A stretch of 64,000 nucleotides of DNA from Septoria linicola (lineage: Eukaryota > Ascomycota > Dothideomycetes > Mycosphaerellales > Mycosphaerellaceae), in NCBI GenBank assembly GCA_024114885.1, contig CP099419.1, positions 2,108,001-2,172,000 on the forward strand, given 5' to 3'. Of the stretch, positions 34,470 through 45,093 are shown piece after piece (within the stretch, counting starts at the first letter, position 1; each line of letters starts with the position of its first letter). Under the pieces are notes generated by a model that searched no databases, had not been told where the DNA came from, and saw nothing but the letters and a program-made list of their open reading frames with translations. Made by a program: the position numbers and the translations under genes.

Positions 34470-35303
34470 GGTGACTTCACGCACAGGAAGAATGGCACTC
34501 GACGATGCAGAGATATGCTATGTAATGCTGCAGATGAGAAGAGAAGCCGACTTGGCTCAAACGGCACGCAGCGGGTGACGCCTGTCACGACGACCTCCAC
34601 GCGCAACGTGGCGGAGTCGACGGCAACGGTGCAGCCTAGCCAGCAACGTGCTCTGTGCGAGCAGCGCGAGGATATTGCAGCCCTGGATGGAGGACAAGTT
34701 GGGGCAAGAAGTGTAGTCAGGTTGCTAGCTAAAGCGCAGCTCGCTGCACTGTGATTGTGTCTCTCTCACACGGCGTGTTCCGAAGCTCTTTCTGACCACA
34801 AATTGCGCGCTGCACCACGCTCTCACTTTCCGAGCGAACCGCGAACCGCTGCCTGGGACCGCCTGCTTGTGTCCTTCCTGCGCGAGCCCAATACTGGTTG
34901 CAAAAGGGCAATTGAGAGAGTCGATGCCAGAACTGACGCTGAACCTGCACAATGTTCCGAGGACGCTGGACTTGTGGAGATCTGGTGGACTAGCCAGAGG
35001 GGAGCTCCGCGATGTCCGACGGATGTCGTTGGGGGTGATGATGTTGTTTGTGAATCATGCAAAAGAAGGATGGTCGTTGCGCGCAGCTTTGTGCTTGGTT
35101 CCTGTGCGGCTCACTTCCGGCTCTCTCTCTCACTCTCACATGAGCAGCGTTGTCACGGGCAAGCGAGTGACTAAGCATGACGCAGCCATTCGTGTCGACC
35201 TTGTGAGACCCAGCCGGCCATCGTCCTTGATTTGAGAGAGCATCACCCTTCACTCTATACTCGATAGAGGATCAACTACTTGTTAACCTGACCAGACACT
35301 ACC
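34470..35303. other. Intergenic region, no gene supported
   Basis: This is the spacer between divergent PCF11 and the I9-type gene. Open frames up to 139 codons (34755-35174) are Arg/Ser/Cys-rich without motifs and overlap each other in several frames, so I treat them as chance. Confidence 0.4.
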
Positions 35304-35801
35304 ATGAAGACTTTCTTCAGTCTAATCTCAGCCCTCCTGCTGGCTGTTCTGGCCCTGGCTGCTGAACAGCCCCAGAAACAGATCATCGTCAGTTATCCCA
35401 AAGACACCCCTGCCGCCGTACTAGAAGAGGCGAAGAAGGCCGTACTGGAAGCAGGTGGCTTCATAACGTAAGCGATCCCAGGACATACCATCTATAAGCT
35501 TTGCCTGACCGTTCGACAGCCATGAATACCATTTGGTAGGTGAAGCAGACGCCAGGAACCACATCAATCTGCACTTCGTGCGCTGATGCTGCAGCCTGCG
35601 GCCTCTCAGGTTCAGCTCATCACACAAACATCGCTTGACATCTGCCTTTGAGACACTACTGATCTTTGGGCCATTCTCTCACAGATTATGGGCTTTGCCG
35701 CCAGTGCCCCAGCTAAAATCCTCGATACCATTCAGGCCGCCGGCTCTGATCACCATGTAATCATTGAACAAGACCGCGAGGTGTCCATCAACACTTCTTG
35801 A
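35304..35801 (+). CDS. Small secreted inhibitor I9 (subtilisin-propeptide-like) protein
   Basis: Three exons, 35304-35467, 35520-35535 and 35685-35801, give a 98-aa protein. The middle exon is only 16 nt and encodes the end of a Thr codon plus HEYHL. The N-terminus is a clear signal peptide (MKTFFSLISALLLAVLALAA). The mature part is a compact I9-like fold: QIIVSYPKDTPAAVLEEAKK, then IMGFAASAPAKILDTIQAAG and a VIIEQDREVSIN end. I9 domains serve as propeptides or stand-alone inhibitors of subtilases (Pbi2-type). Here no protease follows, so a secreted or vacuolar inhibitor or chaperone is the best guess. Introns are 52 and 149 nt. Confidence 0.82.
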
Positions 35802-36980
35802 GCGAGTTGCGAGAGTGCGCGAACTCCCATCGACAATATTCAAGGTTGAGCAGCGCGCAATCGGAGGCGCCGAACTGGCGTTGCACACGCACAACGCACA
35901 CCATCGTCACTTTCTCGGATCTGCGGCGGCTTCATCTTCTCCGTCTCATGACAACGATGGAAGCTCTGTTTACTGATGTTCGCGACAGTCTCCGTATGGC
36001 GCAGCATTTGATACAGTAATCACACAGACCAGACATGTTTCAGCTTGCTCTCACTCCTCAGAAAGCCCTCTCATATCTTGTCATGAGTATATTACGAGTG
36101 TCCATCTTGTGAGAAGAGCGGTCGAGCAGTATTTCTTCAGGGTGCGCGCTACCTACAAGTAGAATACGACAAAGCCACTTTCTGTGCGGGGTGAGCTTTG
36201 AGAACTTCTCTCCTTGCCGCTCGTCGACGCATCTGGATAATGGACGGAGACCGCCACATCACGAACTACTTAGGGCGCTGATTACTACTCTTTCGCATAA
36301 TAAGGTTCTCTGTTGCATACCACAATCAGCCCAATCTCGGTCGGTTCGCCTCGCAAGCTGAGCCGGACCCTGTAGACTGGTTCAGCGTTGCGCCTCCTCT
36401 CTTGTCATCAGCCTTGTTAGAAATGTGGCTGCCACGCGCTCGACAAGTGCTCACATTCTCGGGATACCGAATGGTGACTCACCAATCCGCTGCCAGCACC
36501 CATGCTCGGTGCCCCTCCGATTGCTCTGGCCCATGCACCGCCCCGTTCTGCAGGAGTGCAGCACTGCGGTAGATGCGTTCAGACTAAGCAAAGCGATCCA
36601 TTGACGATTCGTCCTGGAGACACAATGCTTCTGAAGGCTTGCAGCCCGCATTCGCATCGCCCTGTGTAGCGCGAGTGCCTATCGGTGTGGCCGCTAAACG
36701 TTCTTGCTTTGCTGCTTGCATCTTGGCGATAGTGATGGTCGCTCGCCGACTACAGCTACGTGGTACAAGCCCAAAGAGGTCTGAGCACAGCAGGGTCTCC
36801 GTAGCTCCATATCAGAGCGGCAGTACCTGTGGTCGTCGTCTTTTCAAATGCTCCGCAGTTTCACTCTCACATTCGCGCGGTCCCACGTCGTACCTTGCGA
36901 GGTGTTGAGCCGCACTTCAACCCTCTTCCAGAAGATATATCCTTGTTCTCTCTCGAAGCCAATTCAGAGAATTCTGCTTC
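35802..36980. other. Upstream region of the bHLH gene
   Basis: This 1.2-kb region has no supported gene. The part nearest 36980 is probably a long leader. Several upstream ATGs with short frames are present, compatible with regulated translation but not proof of it. Confidence 0.35.
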
Positions 36981-37916
36981 ATGACCGCCATCTTTTTCAC
37001 AAGCTCGCCATCAATGTTGGCATTCCAGAGACCAGAACAGATGTCGGAAGGCGCAAACGAAATATGGCGCCGCCAGTATGTCCAAGACCAGATGTCTCTC
37101 AACCATTGGCATCACAACCATGCCCTGCCGGTAGGCAGTGTCCATGATACAGACTTTCGGATGTTCCACCAAGAGTCGCGGGAGTACGAAGATAACATCA
37201 ACCATGAAGGTGGCCCACTGATCTTGCCGCCGATGGGATACGTACCGGAAACAAGTTGGGGATCGGATATGGACATGGGAACACCTTCGACAGCTGGTTT
37301 CCCAACAAGCGAGCCGCTCGACACATACCACCCGGTGCGACACAGTAACATCCCGCATCATCTAAACCTCCCGCCCCGACACGGCCGAGTGCAGTCTTCC
37401 GCCCAGAGTCCGCGTAGCTCCTACGGTGAACCAGTCTCAGCTAAAGAAGAAAGGCCGAACTTGATCCGATCCATCACAGCACCTGCAGCACCCGACCACC
37501 GCCCAAGACGGGTCACGAACGCATCCGGCACCTCTTCCATCAAGCGATCGGGCAGTGAAGAAGAAGACGACGAATACGTTCCCACTGAAGATGCTAAGCC
37601 CAGAGGCAGAAAGCGTCAGCGCATACCTCACACCGCTGTTGAAAGGCGATATCGAGAGAACCTGAATGCACATCTTGAAAAGCTTCGTCAGACGGTCCCG
37701 TCTCTAGCGTCCAAGCGCTCTGCTGGTGCATCCAAGCCCGGTGATGGGCTTGGAGAAGGAGTGAAGCCAAGCAAGTGCGAGATTTTGAACGGTGCGATTG
37801 AACACATCGGTGCTCTGGGCAAAGAGAATGCAGCACTCAAGAACGAAGTCAACGCGCTGCGGTCGAGAATGGAGGATCTTGAAAGGTGGTGCAACTCCGG
37901 TGCTTTTGTAAAGTGA
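36981..37916 (+). CDS. SREBP-type bHLH transcription factor
   Basis: This single-exon frame encodes 311 aa from the first ATG. Later in-frame ATGs at 37014 and 37041 (MSEGANEIWRRQ) are also possible starts. The N-terminal half is disordered and His/Pro-rich. A basic patch (AKPRGRKRQRIPH) leads into the bHLH domain at about residues 213-300: HTAVERRYRENLNAHLEKLR, an extended loop containing SAGASKPGDGLGEG, then KCEILNGAIEHIGALGKEN and a leucine-zipper-like ENAALKNEVNALRSRMEDL. The Tyr in ERRYR, where most bHLH proteins have Arg, is the SREBP-class signature that broadens site choice to sterol-type elements. There are no membrane spans, so it is not a membrane-held SREBP. The target genes are unknown. 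Confidence 0.88.
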   Translation: MTAIFFTSSPSMLAFQRPEQMSEGANEIWRRQYVQDQMSLNHWHHNHALPVGSVHDTDFRMFHQESREYEDNINHEGGPLILPPMGYVPETSWGSDMDMGTPSTAGFPTSEPLDTYHPVRHSNIPHHLNLPPRHGRVQSSAQSPRSSYGEPVSAKEERPNLIRSITAPAAPDHRPRRVTNASGTSSIKRSGSEEEDDEYVPTEDAKPRGRKRQRIPHTAVERRYRENLNAHLEKLRQTVPSLASKRSAGASKPGDGLGEGVKPSKCEILNGAIEHIGALGKENAALKNEVNALRSRMEDLERWCNSGAFVK

Positions 37917-38232
37917 TGGCTTATGCGCTACATTTGTACAGTCTGCGCAAAACTGCAAGGGTGGTCATATAGGGCAATGATGGTGATGAGGATGTAGTTT
38001 TATTATGCTATGGCGTCTTCTGTGCAAAAGACACGACGTGACGAATGGAAAATGGAATGGCGTGATGGCAAAGGCAGATGAAGTTTGTAAGGAGTTGTCG
38101 GCTCATGTCCAACCAAGATATCCGGCAAAATCATGTGTTTCATATCACGAGGGCGTGCAATCATCATTTCGCATTTCGCTGTTTAGACGTAAATACAGGA
38201 CGAAGCAGTCATCGTGCAGTAACAGCTGCAGG
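37917..38232. other. Convergent 3' spacer
   Basis: This 316-bp spacer lies between the stop codons of the bHLH gene and the Sae2-like gene. It presumably holds both polyadenylation regions. Nothing else is seen. Confidence 0.4.
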
Positions 38233-40316
38233 CTATTCATCTCTGAAGATCCATTGACCACCGTCCATCATCGCTTCACGGTAACGAGCTTCGACCAGCA
38301 GCCTTTCATTCTCGCGAGCCTTTTGCCGATCCTCTAGATTCTCTTGGGTCGTGGGAAAATCAGTCCTCCAAAAGCCAGGCGGCGTGCTTTGCCGCTCAAA
38401 TGCCTGTCGATGTTTCCCGTGCTGCTTCGCAAAAGCAGCCGCGTGTGCTTGCAATACAGTATCCTTTTGCTTCGTTGTACCATAGCTAGCCATGAGCTGC
38501 TGATATTGAGGGCCCAGATATTCGCCCAAGGCTTCGGCATCAGTCTTCCCTGAAACCTTTTGCCCGCCCATGAGGATGGCTTTCTGCAGAGCGCCACCAC
38601 AGCAATCGGACTTGGTACACGTATGCAATGCTCGACGGTCGTCTCTACCACGAAGTGTGTCTGCGAAAGCGAACTCTGAGCCAAGGTAGTTTGGGTTGAC
38701 CTTAAAATCTTCCAGCTTAAGCTGCCTCACGTCCCGCAACCGCAGAGGTTCATCTTCGGGCTGAAAAGGCGCTGGTGGAGCCTCGATGCCATGAGGCAGT
38801 GCTGCCGCGGTCGGACGCTTGCTTGGCGAAGTGGGCTTGATCGCGGAGATCGGAGTCCGTAACTGCGCTGGTGTGCGACGTTGTGCGTTGCATGCTGATC
38901 GTATGTTAGGCCTTGCCACGTCCGGTGTACTTTCTGTTGAGTGTCCCATAAGCAACCCATCCAGCGTAGCATCCTTGCGTAGCGACGGCACTTCTGCATC
39001 TTTGGGTGGAGCGTTGACCTGACTAGAATCATCGCCATCCTCCGAGAGAATGCCCACCTTCGCTCGTGGACCTGCATGACCACGTCTCGGCGTTGACTTG
39101 TTTGATATTTGCTTTACGCGAGGCACATTGACACTAATGGGTTGCAGGACTCCTGTGGTGACTGGACTTGCTGTGTTCGCTGTGCTCTCCATTCCCTGCC
39201 CACGATTTGCCATGGACTCCACTGAGGCGTGAGCTCTAGAATCCCCTTCTGACCGAGAGGACTCGCTTCTTTGTAATTGCGGAGCAGGCCTGCCACGCTC
39301 CTCGGATGAAGCACGTGGACGCAAGTTGCCCGCCCGTTGTATTTGTGGTATAGGTTGTGGGGTGGGGAGGTGATCGAGATCTGAGCACATCGCTTGCAGC
39401 TGGGGAACTGTCGACGACGCAGCGATTTCTGGGGGTCAGAAGACAACAGCACGGCACCATCAGAAGAGGGCGGCTCTCGCTTTATTCGACGTGCCGGCGA
39501 GAAACGCCTCCCACCTCGGGGTGCCTTGCGCTTCAAACATCGTTCCGATATCAGCTCAGGCTCATCATCGCTGCTGTCAGCAATCTTTTCCTGTCCGTCT
39601 GCTATTGGCAATGCTTCTTCCACTGTAGTTTGACTTGACGAGACGCGCAGGTGGGGTATGCATGTTGGCTCAGGCGGCTCCACTTGCACAAAACTCTGCA
39701 TCGGCAATGGACTCGATGGTATGGTCGGTGATTTGGAGCTCCGTTGCTCAGTGCGTCGGACTTCTCTGACAGGCAGCGCCAAAGATCTCTGGACACTGGC
39801 ACGTGGCGTTGTGTCTACGTCGAATCCTGATTCTTCGCGCCTAGGCGAACGCCTCTCGCCAGATTTTGAAGATCCAGATGAGCCGGGTCTCGTAATTTTG
39901 CCATGTCGCCTCTGGCGCTCAATGTACTCGTACCATCCACGCGCCCTAGCTTTGTAGTCTTTGCATTTAGCGTCCAAATTGCTGATCTTCGTCTCGCATC
40001 CGCGATGCAAGGCTTCGAGGCTCTTGAATCTCCAGTCTAGTTCGGCATATCGACGATCCAAGTCATCGTAACCACATTGGAAAGGCTTTGTAGGCGATGT
40101 TTCATGCGGGGCTGCAGCTTGCAAGAGAGGCGTCTGTTGTGCGTTGATAATGATCTGCTGCTGCTTCAAAAGACTGTCGAGACGGGCGCGGAGTGCCGCG
40201 TTCTCTTCTTGCAGCTCTTCGATACGGTAGTCTCTTCTCCCGATGATAGCATACAATTTCGACTCTTTCTGCTCGGCTTCCTGGCCTGGGGCCAGATCTA
40301 AGTCCATTGCGGACAT
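38233..40316 (-). CDS. SAE2: Sae2/Ctp1/CtIP-family DNA endonuclease activator
   Basis: This family activates the Mre11 complex to start resection of DNA double-strand breaks. The N-terminal frame (from 40316) has a coiled coil (RDYRIEELQEENAALRARLD). The C-terminal frame (ending 38233) carries the conserved Sae2/Ctp1 domain: LRDVRQLKLEDFKVNPNYLG, a RDDRRALHTCT segment and the Cys-containing CCGGAL. Between them the frame changes and an intron is needed. Two models fit: 40316-39458 joined to 39407-38233 (677 aa), or 40316-39515 joined to 39428-38233 (665 aa). Both have weak donors, so a frameshift is not excluded. SQ motifs, possible Tel1/Mec1 phosphosites, occur in the linker. The gene is divergent from the F-box gene over 306 bp. 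Confidence 0.82.
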
Positions 40317-40622
40317 CTTGTCTTGTCGTTCAGCAGTGGTGTGGCAAACACGTCTCCGAACATTTCAGCCGCCGAGTCCTGACATGTCAGCGTTCCAGAC
40401 ACCAAGGAGTGGATGATGTCGAGTTCGGAGTCGTCCTGCAAGGTCGTTGCATCTGGCGTCGACGCTGGTTTGTGGATGACGCGCTGCCTGGAAGCACCTG
40501 GCACGCGCGAGCACGCGATGAGTCTCCGAATGCGGCTGCCAAGAGTCCGAGGCGACAGGCACCCTGCCCTGCCGTCACCACTCACTCACAAATCACGCTG
40601 CTTTCGCTGTGACCGCTCACAG
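40317..40622. promoter_or_regulatory. Divergent promoter, Sae2-like / F-box genes
   Basis: This 306-bp spacer lies between outward-facing start codons. Part of it is open in the F-box frame upstream of the chosen ATG, but it lacks coding character. It must serve both genes. Confidence 0.45.
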
Positions 40623-42376
40623 ATGGCAAAACGCGCGCGAGAGGAAAGTACGGATGTTGCAGAGTCAGCAAGCAAGAAATTGCGCTCTTCTACACCCGAC
40701 CATCTGTCGGCTCTGAGCGATGAGCTGCTCCTGAAGGTGCTTTCTTTCCTTTCAGTGTCCAATCTTGTAGTGTGCCAAAGGTAAGTGCATTTACTACATA
40801 TACTCTACTTCTTGAGCCGTACTAAACATTCAGACTTTCTCACAAATACCAGAAGCTAGCTGGGGACGGGCAGCTGTGGAAACAGCGATATTATGACCGA
40901 TTTGTACGCCCACGAGCGAGTCGATTACCTGGACTGAAAGAGCTCGGATCGGCCCATGAGAGCCTGCATTTCTCTTCGAGAACCTCAAGATGGCTCGACG
41001 ATGACCATCTGGTAAGGCATGGCGGGCGGACAAACTGGAAGAGGCAGTATAAGCTGCGCCACAACTGGTCCAGTGGTAGTTGTGCAATCAATGAGATACC
41101 CATCGCGGAACGACAGTCCATACCTCCTGTGCTAGTTCAGATGTCCGATGGATTTGTATTCATGGCCGACAAGGATGATGGTCTACGTGCATGGACGGTC
41201 AACGGTCGTTCGCGCGACCACTTTGCGCAGATAGCACTTCCAGCCGCCAGGATACAGAGCCCTCCTACATCCCTTGCGGTGGACTTGGATAGCATCGATG
41301 CTAGCACTACACGAGTACTACTTGGTTTCGAGGATGGCTCGTTCAGCATATATGCATTGAGCCTTGAGACGCGGCAGTTCCGACTGCATTGTACACATGC
41401 GCCATCATCGAATGGAGTAATCACATCCACGGCGATTTGCTGGCCATTCATTGTTACCATGACCGCGACTCAGCTACTATCGCTATATTGTTTGGATTCG
41501 AGTGGGCTCATTGCCCATTCTTCGAATTCACAGGCAAAGCAGCAGGAGCAGAATGGATCGACGCGTCCTCCTCGGCTACTTCACTCGCTCAAGTCGCGAA
41601 CCGTGTGGCCGCCACTTTCGATATCTCTGAGGGCAGCTTCGCCGACGGTAACGATCTCGATAGCGTATGCAATGCCCACTTATCTTTCGGGTTGGACTGT
41701 CGGGCTACAGGAAGTTAAGGTCTCTACACAAGGTGTTCTACTCGGCTCGCGTCTAGCTTCTGCTATCGATCAACACTACCGTCCGCTGGCATTCTCGAGT
41801 AGGCCCATGCTCTCACATTTGAACGCAGGGAATTCAGGTGCCACAGCTGGGCCACCGTCCTCCGAGTGGAGGCACATCCACGCCAAACCCACCTCTCTAT
41901 CTTATACGCACCCCTACTTGCTGGTCAGCCATCCAGACAATACCTTGACACTATACCTCGTCACATCCACAGCAGACTCACTCTCGATCAGCGCAGGCTC
42001 GAGGCTATGGGGCCATACGTCGGCTGTTTCGGGTGCGCATGTTGCCGCGCGTGGTAAAGCAGTCTCGATAAGCAGGAGAGGCGACGAATTACGGGTGTGG
42101 GAGCTGGAAGGGGGTTTCGCTACTTCGAGCGCGAGGAAACGACTGGCAGGCGGAGATCTTAGCGTCAAGATCAAAGCTGGCAAAGATGTGAGGGATCCTG
42201 AGCTGGGCTCTGATGTTGTGCATCAGGATGTTGCTCACACTGACGACGATTCCTCAGACGATGTCAATGAGCTTACGCTAAGTCGAGGCTGGGTAGGATT
42301 CAACGAGGAAAATGTAGTCGTGCTGAAGGAGCACAGGCAAGGGAAGCAGGCTCTGGTAGTCTATGACTTTACGTGA
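40623..42376 (+). CDS. F-box protein with probable WD40-type beta-propeller
   Basis: Exons are 40623-40780 and 40834-42376 (intron 53 nt), giving 566 aa. A short basic N-terminus (MAKRAREES) precedes an F-box at about residues 25-65 (LSALSDELLLKVLSFLSVSN, with the intron inside it). Next come LWKQRYYDRF and NWKRQYKLRHNW, motifs common after fungal F-boxes. The rest contains spaced beta-strand repeats that fit a degenerate propeller (DGFVFMADKDDGLRAWTVNG, LLGFEDGSFSIYAL, YLLVSHPDNTLTLYLV, ISRRGDELRVWELEGG). It probably acts as the substrate adaptor of an SCF ubiquitin ligase. The substrate is unknown. The C-terminal stretch is acidic (TDDDSSDDVNEL). Confidence 0.85.
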
Positions 42377-42881
42377 TCATGGTACAGAATAGATGCTGCT
42401 ATGAATACCGTAGTAAATGGTACTTCCATTCTCATGTGCCGAATGCCAATAGTGACGCTAAAAAAAGTACTGTCACTCACACGAACGTGCCTCGCGTCGA
42501 TCGCCACGCGATCGGAAGTCGGCCCGAAAGTTAGATCGATTTTTGATAATGCATTAACGATTGTCGAACAGTATGCGTCCCTTCCTCGATGCTCGAAAGA
42601 GCCTGTGTAGTCAGCGATATGTTAGCGATGATTTCTGTTCATACCAATACTTTGAACAAGTCCATGTATGTAGCATTGAGCCGCGAGTAGCTTCTCGCTT
42701 CCAGCCCGTGGGCTGTGGACCCGGTGTTTTATTGAAAACCTCCAATTCTAGTCTGTGCCTTCTTCTCCCACACACAACAACACAAACACTTTCCATTTCG
42801 CATCACGCAGGCTTTCTACAACTCACAGCAAAAGCTTCATCACAAGATCACCAAGTTACTACCCACAACAGCACCGCAGAT
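42377..42881. other. Intergenic region upstream of the zinc-knuckle gene
   Basis: This is the 3' flank of the F-box gene and the promoter and leader of the CCHC gene. The leader close to the ATG is rich in CA (ACACACAACAACACAAACAC), as in highly expressed fungal genes. No gene is seen. Confidence 0.4.
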
Positions 42882-43857
42882 ATGAACTCATTCGGAGCTG
42901 CACCAGGCGGTGGCCGCGCGTGCTACAACTGTACGTGCAACGCATTCCACAGAGGGAAAAATCCGCATGCAACACATACAACCCTCCATTGCCCATGAGG
43001 GCTTACATCGGCTCTTGATTCTGCTTCTCCACCATGCCTGCACCTGCTTCACTGTCCGAACACGTTTTGGTCTTCGCTTGCCAAGACCTGAAATTTGATG
43101 CTGACTTTGCACAGGCGGCGATGTCTCTCACCAGGCCCGCGAGTGCCCAAACAAGGGCAACCCAGTTGGTCGACCTACCTCGATTATCATGCCAATCTTT
43201 AACGTGTGTGCAGACCTGCTACAACTGTGGCAACCAAGGCCATCTTTCGCGCGACTGCACTGAGCCTGCCAAAGACAAGGTGCGTGAAACGACTCTCGGT
43301 ACCTCGAGCCATGCTGACCACACCCAAGGCTTGCTACTCATGCGGCGAGACCGGCCACATGAGCCGTGAGTGCCCAAATGCTGCTCCTCGTCAAGGCGGT
43401 TACGGTGGCGGTGGCGATCAGGAGTGCTACAAGGCGAGTCTTGCACGATCACATCATATGCCTATCCTGTTTGATCAAGCTAATCCTTTAAAGTGCGGTA
43501 AGGTCGGTCACATTGCTCGCAACTGCACTGAGGGCGGATACGGTGGCGGTTACGGCGGTCGTGGGGGCTTCGGCGGCGGCAGCCGTGGTGGTTTCGGTGG
43601 TCAGCAGGGTGGCCAGACTTGCTACACCTGCGGTGGCTACGGTCACTTGAGCAGAGACTGCGTCCAAGGCCAGAAGTGCTACAACTGTGAGTCCAAGGTC
43701 AGCATACTTCTCAGCCTTCTTCAAGCTAACACCTTCAACAGGCGGCGAAGTTGGTCACTTGTCCCGTGACTGCCCATCAGAGCCATCTGCTAGCGGCGAG
43801 CGGGCATGTTACAAGTGCCGTCAGACTGGACACGTTCAGTCTGCGTGCCCCAACTAA
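42882..43857 (+). CDS. GIS2: Seven-knuckle CCHC nucleic-acid-binding protein (CNBP/Gis2 type)
   Basis: Six exons, 42882-42930, 43115-43164, 43214-43279, 43329-43433, 43494-43686 and 43742-43857, join in frame to 192 aa. They build seven zinc knuckles of pattern CX2CX4HX4C: CYNCGDVSHQAREC, CYNCGNQGHLSRDC, CYSCGETGHMSREC, CYKCGKVGHIARNC, CYTCGGYGHLSRDC, CYNCGEVGHLSRDC and CYKCRQTGHVQSAC. A Gly/Arg-rich RGG-like linker lies between knuckles 4 and 5. The family binds G-rich single-stranded nucleic acid and promotes translation of certain mRNAs. Intron 4 (43434-43493) has a GC donor, is 60 nt long and contains no stop. Introns 1, 4 and 5 cut knuckles at the second Cys. The gene symbol is by family; orthology to yeast GIS2 is likely. 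Confidence 0.93.
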
Positions 43858-45093
43858 GGGAGAAGCGAGAGTGCGGCCTTGAGCAGACTATCTTGCATAA
43901 CGAACCATAACGACAGCATGACCTTTACTGGATGGACGACCACGACCGCGGCGGTGCAGCAGTTAAAGCAAGTGGGAGGTGTAAAATGGTGTGGTCACAA
44001 GGTCATCCGTAACGGACCCGAGCAAACCAAGCATAGTAGTGGTTTTGCGAACTTCTTGGGGGCTGGCATTGCATGAGCATGCCGCGAGAAGATCTGGCGT
44101 ATGTAGCGAGGGATGTTGTCTCGAAGAGAGTCAACAAGGATCGGTTGCAGGCGCTGGAAGTACCAGCAAAGAAACAAGTAGCACATTCGTCGAGAAATGC
44201 AAAGAGAAGTCGACGCAGATTTGAACTTCGATTCTGGTGTGTGGCCATTACGGTCACTGATTCATTCGAGCTATCCGATCCTGCCAAGAGAAGTGCTCCT
44301 CACTCGACCTCGTCTCACCTACTGCGCCGCTCACACGTCCACCCAAACGTCTTTCACCAACAGCGACGAGCTTTGTTGACTCTGTGACCGGAAGGTCTTT
44401 CCCATCAGTCACACTACGTTGTCAAGCCGGATGGGCCAGACAAATACCGTGAACACAGTGGAGCGATGTGAAAATAGCAAGACAAGAGCTTGGAACAGGA
44501 CAATGCAATTTTGGATGTAACTTTTGCCACAGCATTCAGATTCTATTACCACAGACAACGTATCTGCATCTTTCAAACGCCTATGCAAGATGGCACTCGG
44601 GTTGTCCTTCACCAACATCTTCGTAAGTGTGCTGCGCGCCTGTGTGTCCTTTCCCAGCAGGCGCATGCATCCGACGCGCTCCGACCAGAGTGAGTGAAGT
44701 GAAGTCAAAACTTAGCCCCACTGTCCGTTGGAAGATGCGCTGAGTAAGTGCCTTCTACTGCTACCGAAGCTGGTTATGGTAGTTGATGCGCCACTCCGTC
44801 AGCTCTTATGCTCAAGAGACATTAGGAAACACTATGGGCTGGCGATGAGAAATGAGTGAAGGTCGCTACCTCACTAGACTCAGCCGATGCTGCTTTGTGA
44901 ATCATTTTATTCACTTAAGAGTGAGGTTTCGCTTATCGCCTGCCACTACCGCGCCGCATATAATTACTTCTCAAGCACCACCTTCAAGCTCTGACTCAAC
45001 ATTGTACATTACTCCTACCAGACACAACACTTCGAAACCTTCAGCTCGCTCACATCGATCTCGAACAACATCAACCACTTCCACGCAGCCGAC
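43858..45093. other. Intergenic region, no gene seen
   Basis: This 1.2-kb region lies between the zinc-knuckle gene and the broken GTPase gene. Short open frames on both strands have no motif. The last 200 bp look like leader or promoter (CT- and CA-rich). Confidence 0.4.

Noticed and set aside
34755..35174. 139-codon plus-strand open frame between PCF11 and the I9 gene
   Set aside because: Composition is dominated by Arg, Ser, Cys and His, with no motif and competing frames on both strands.
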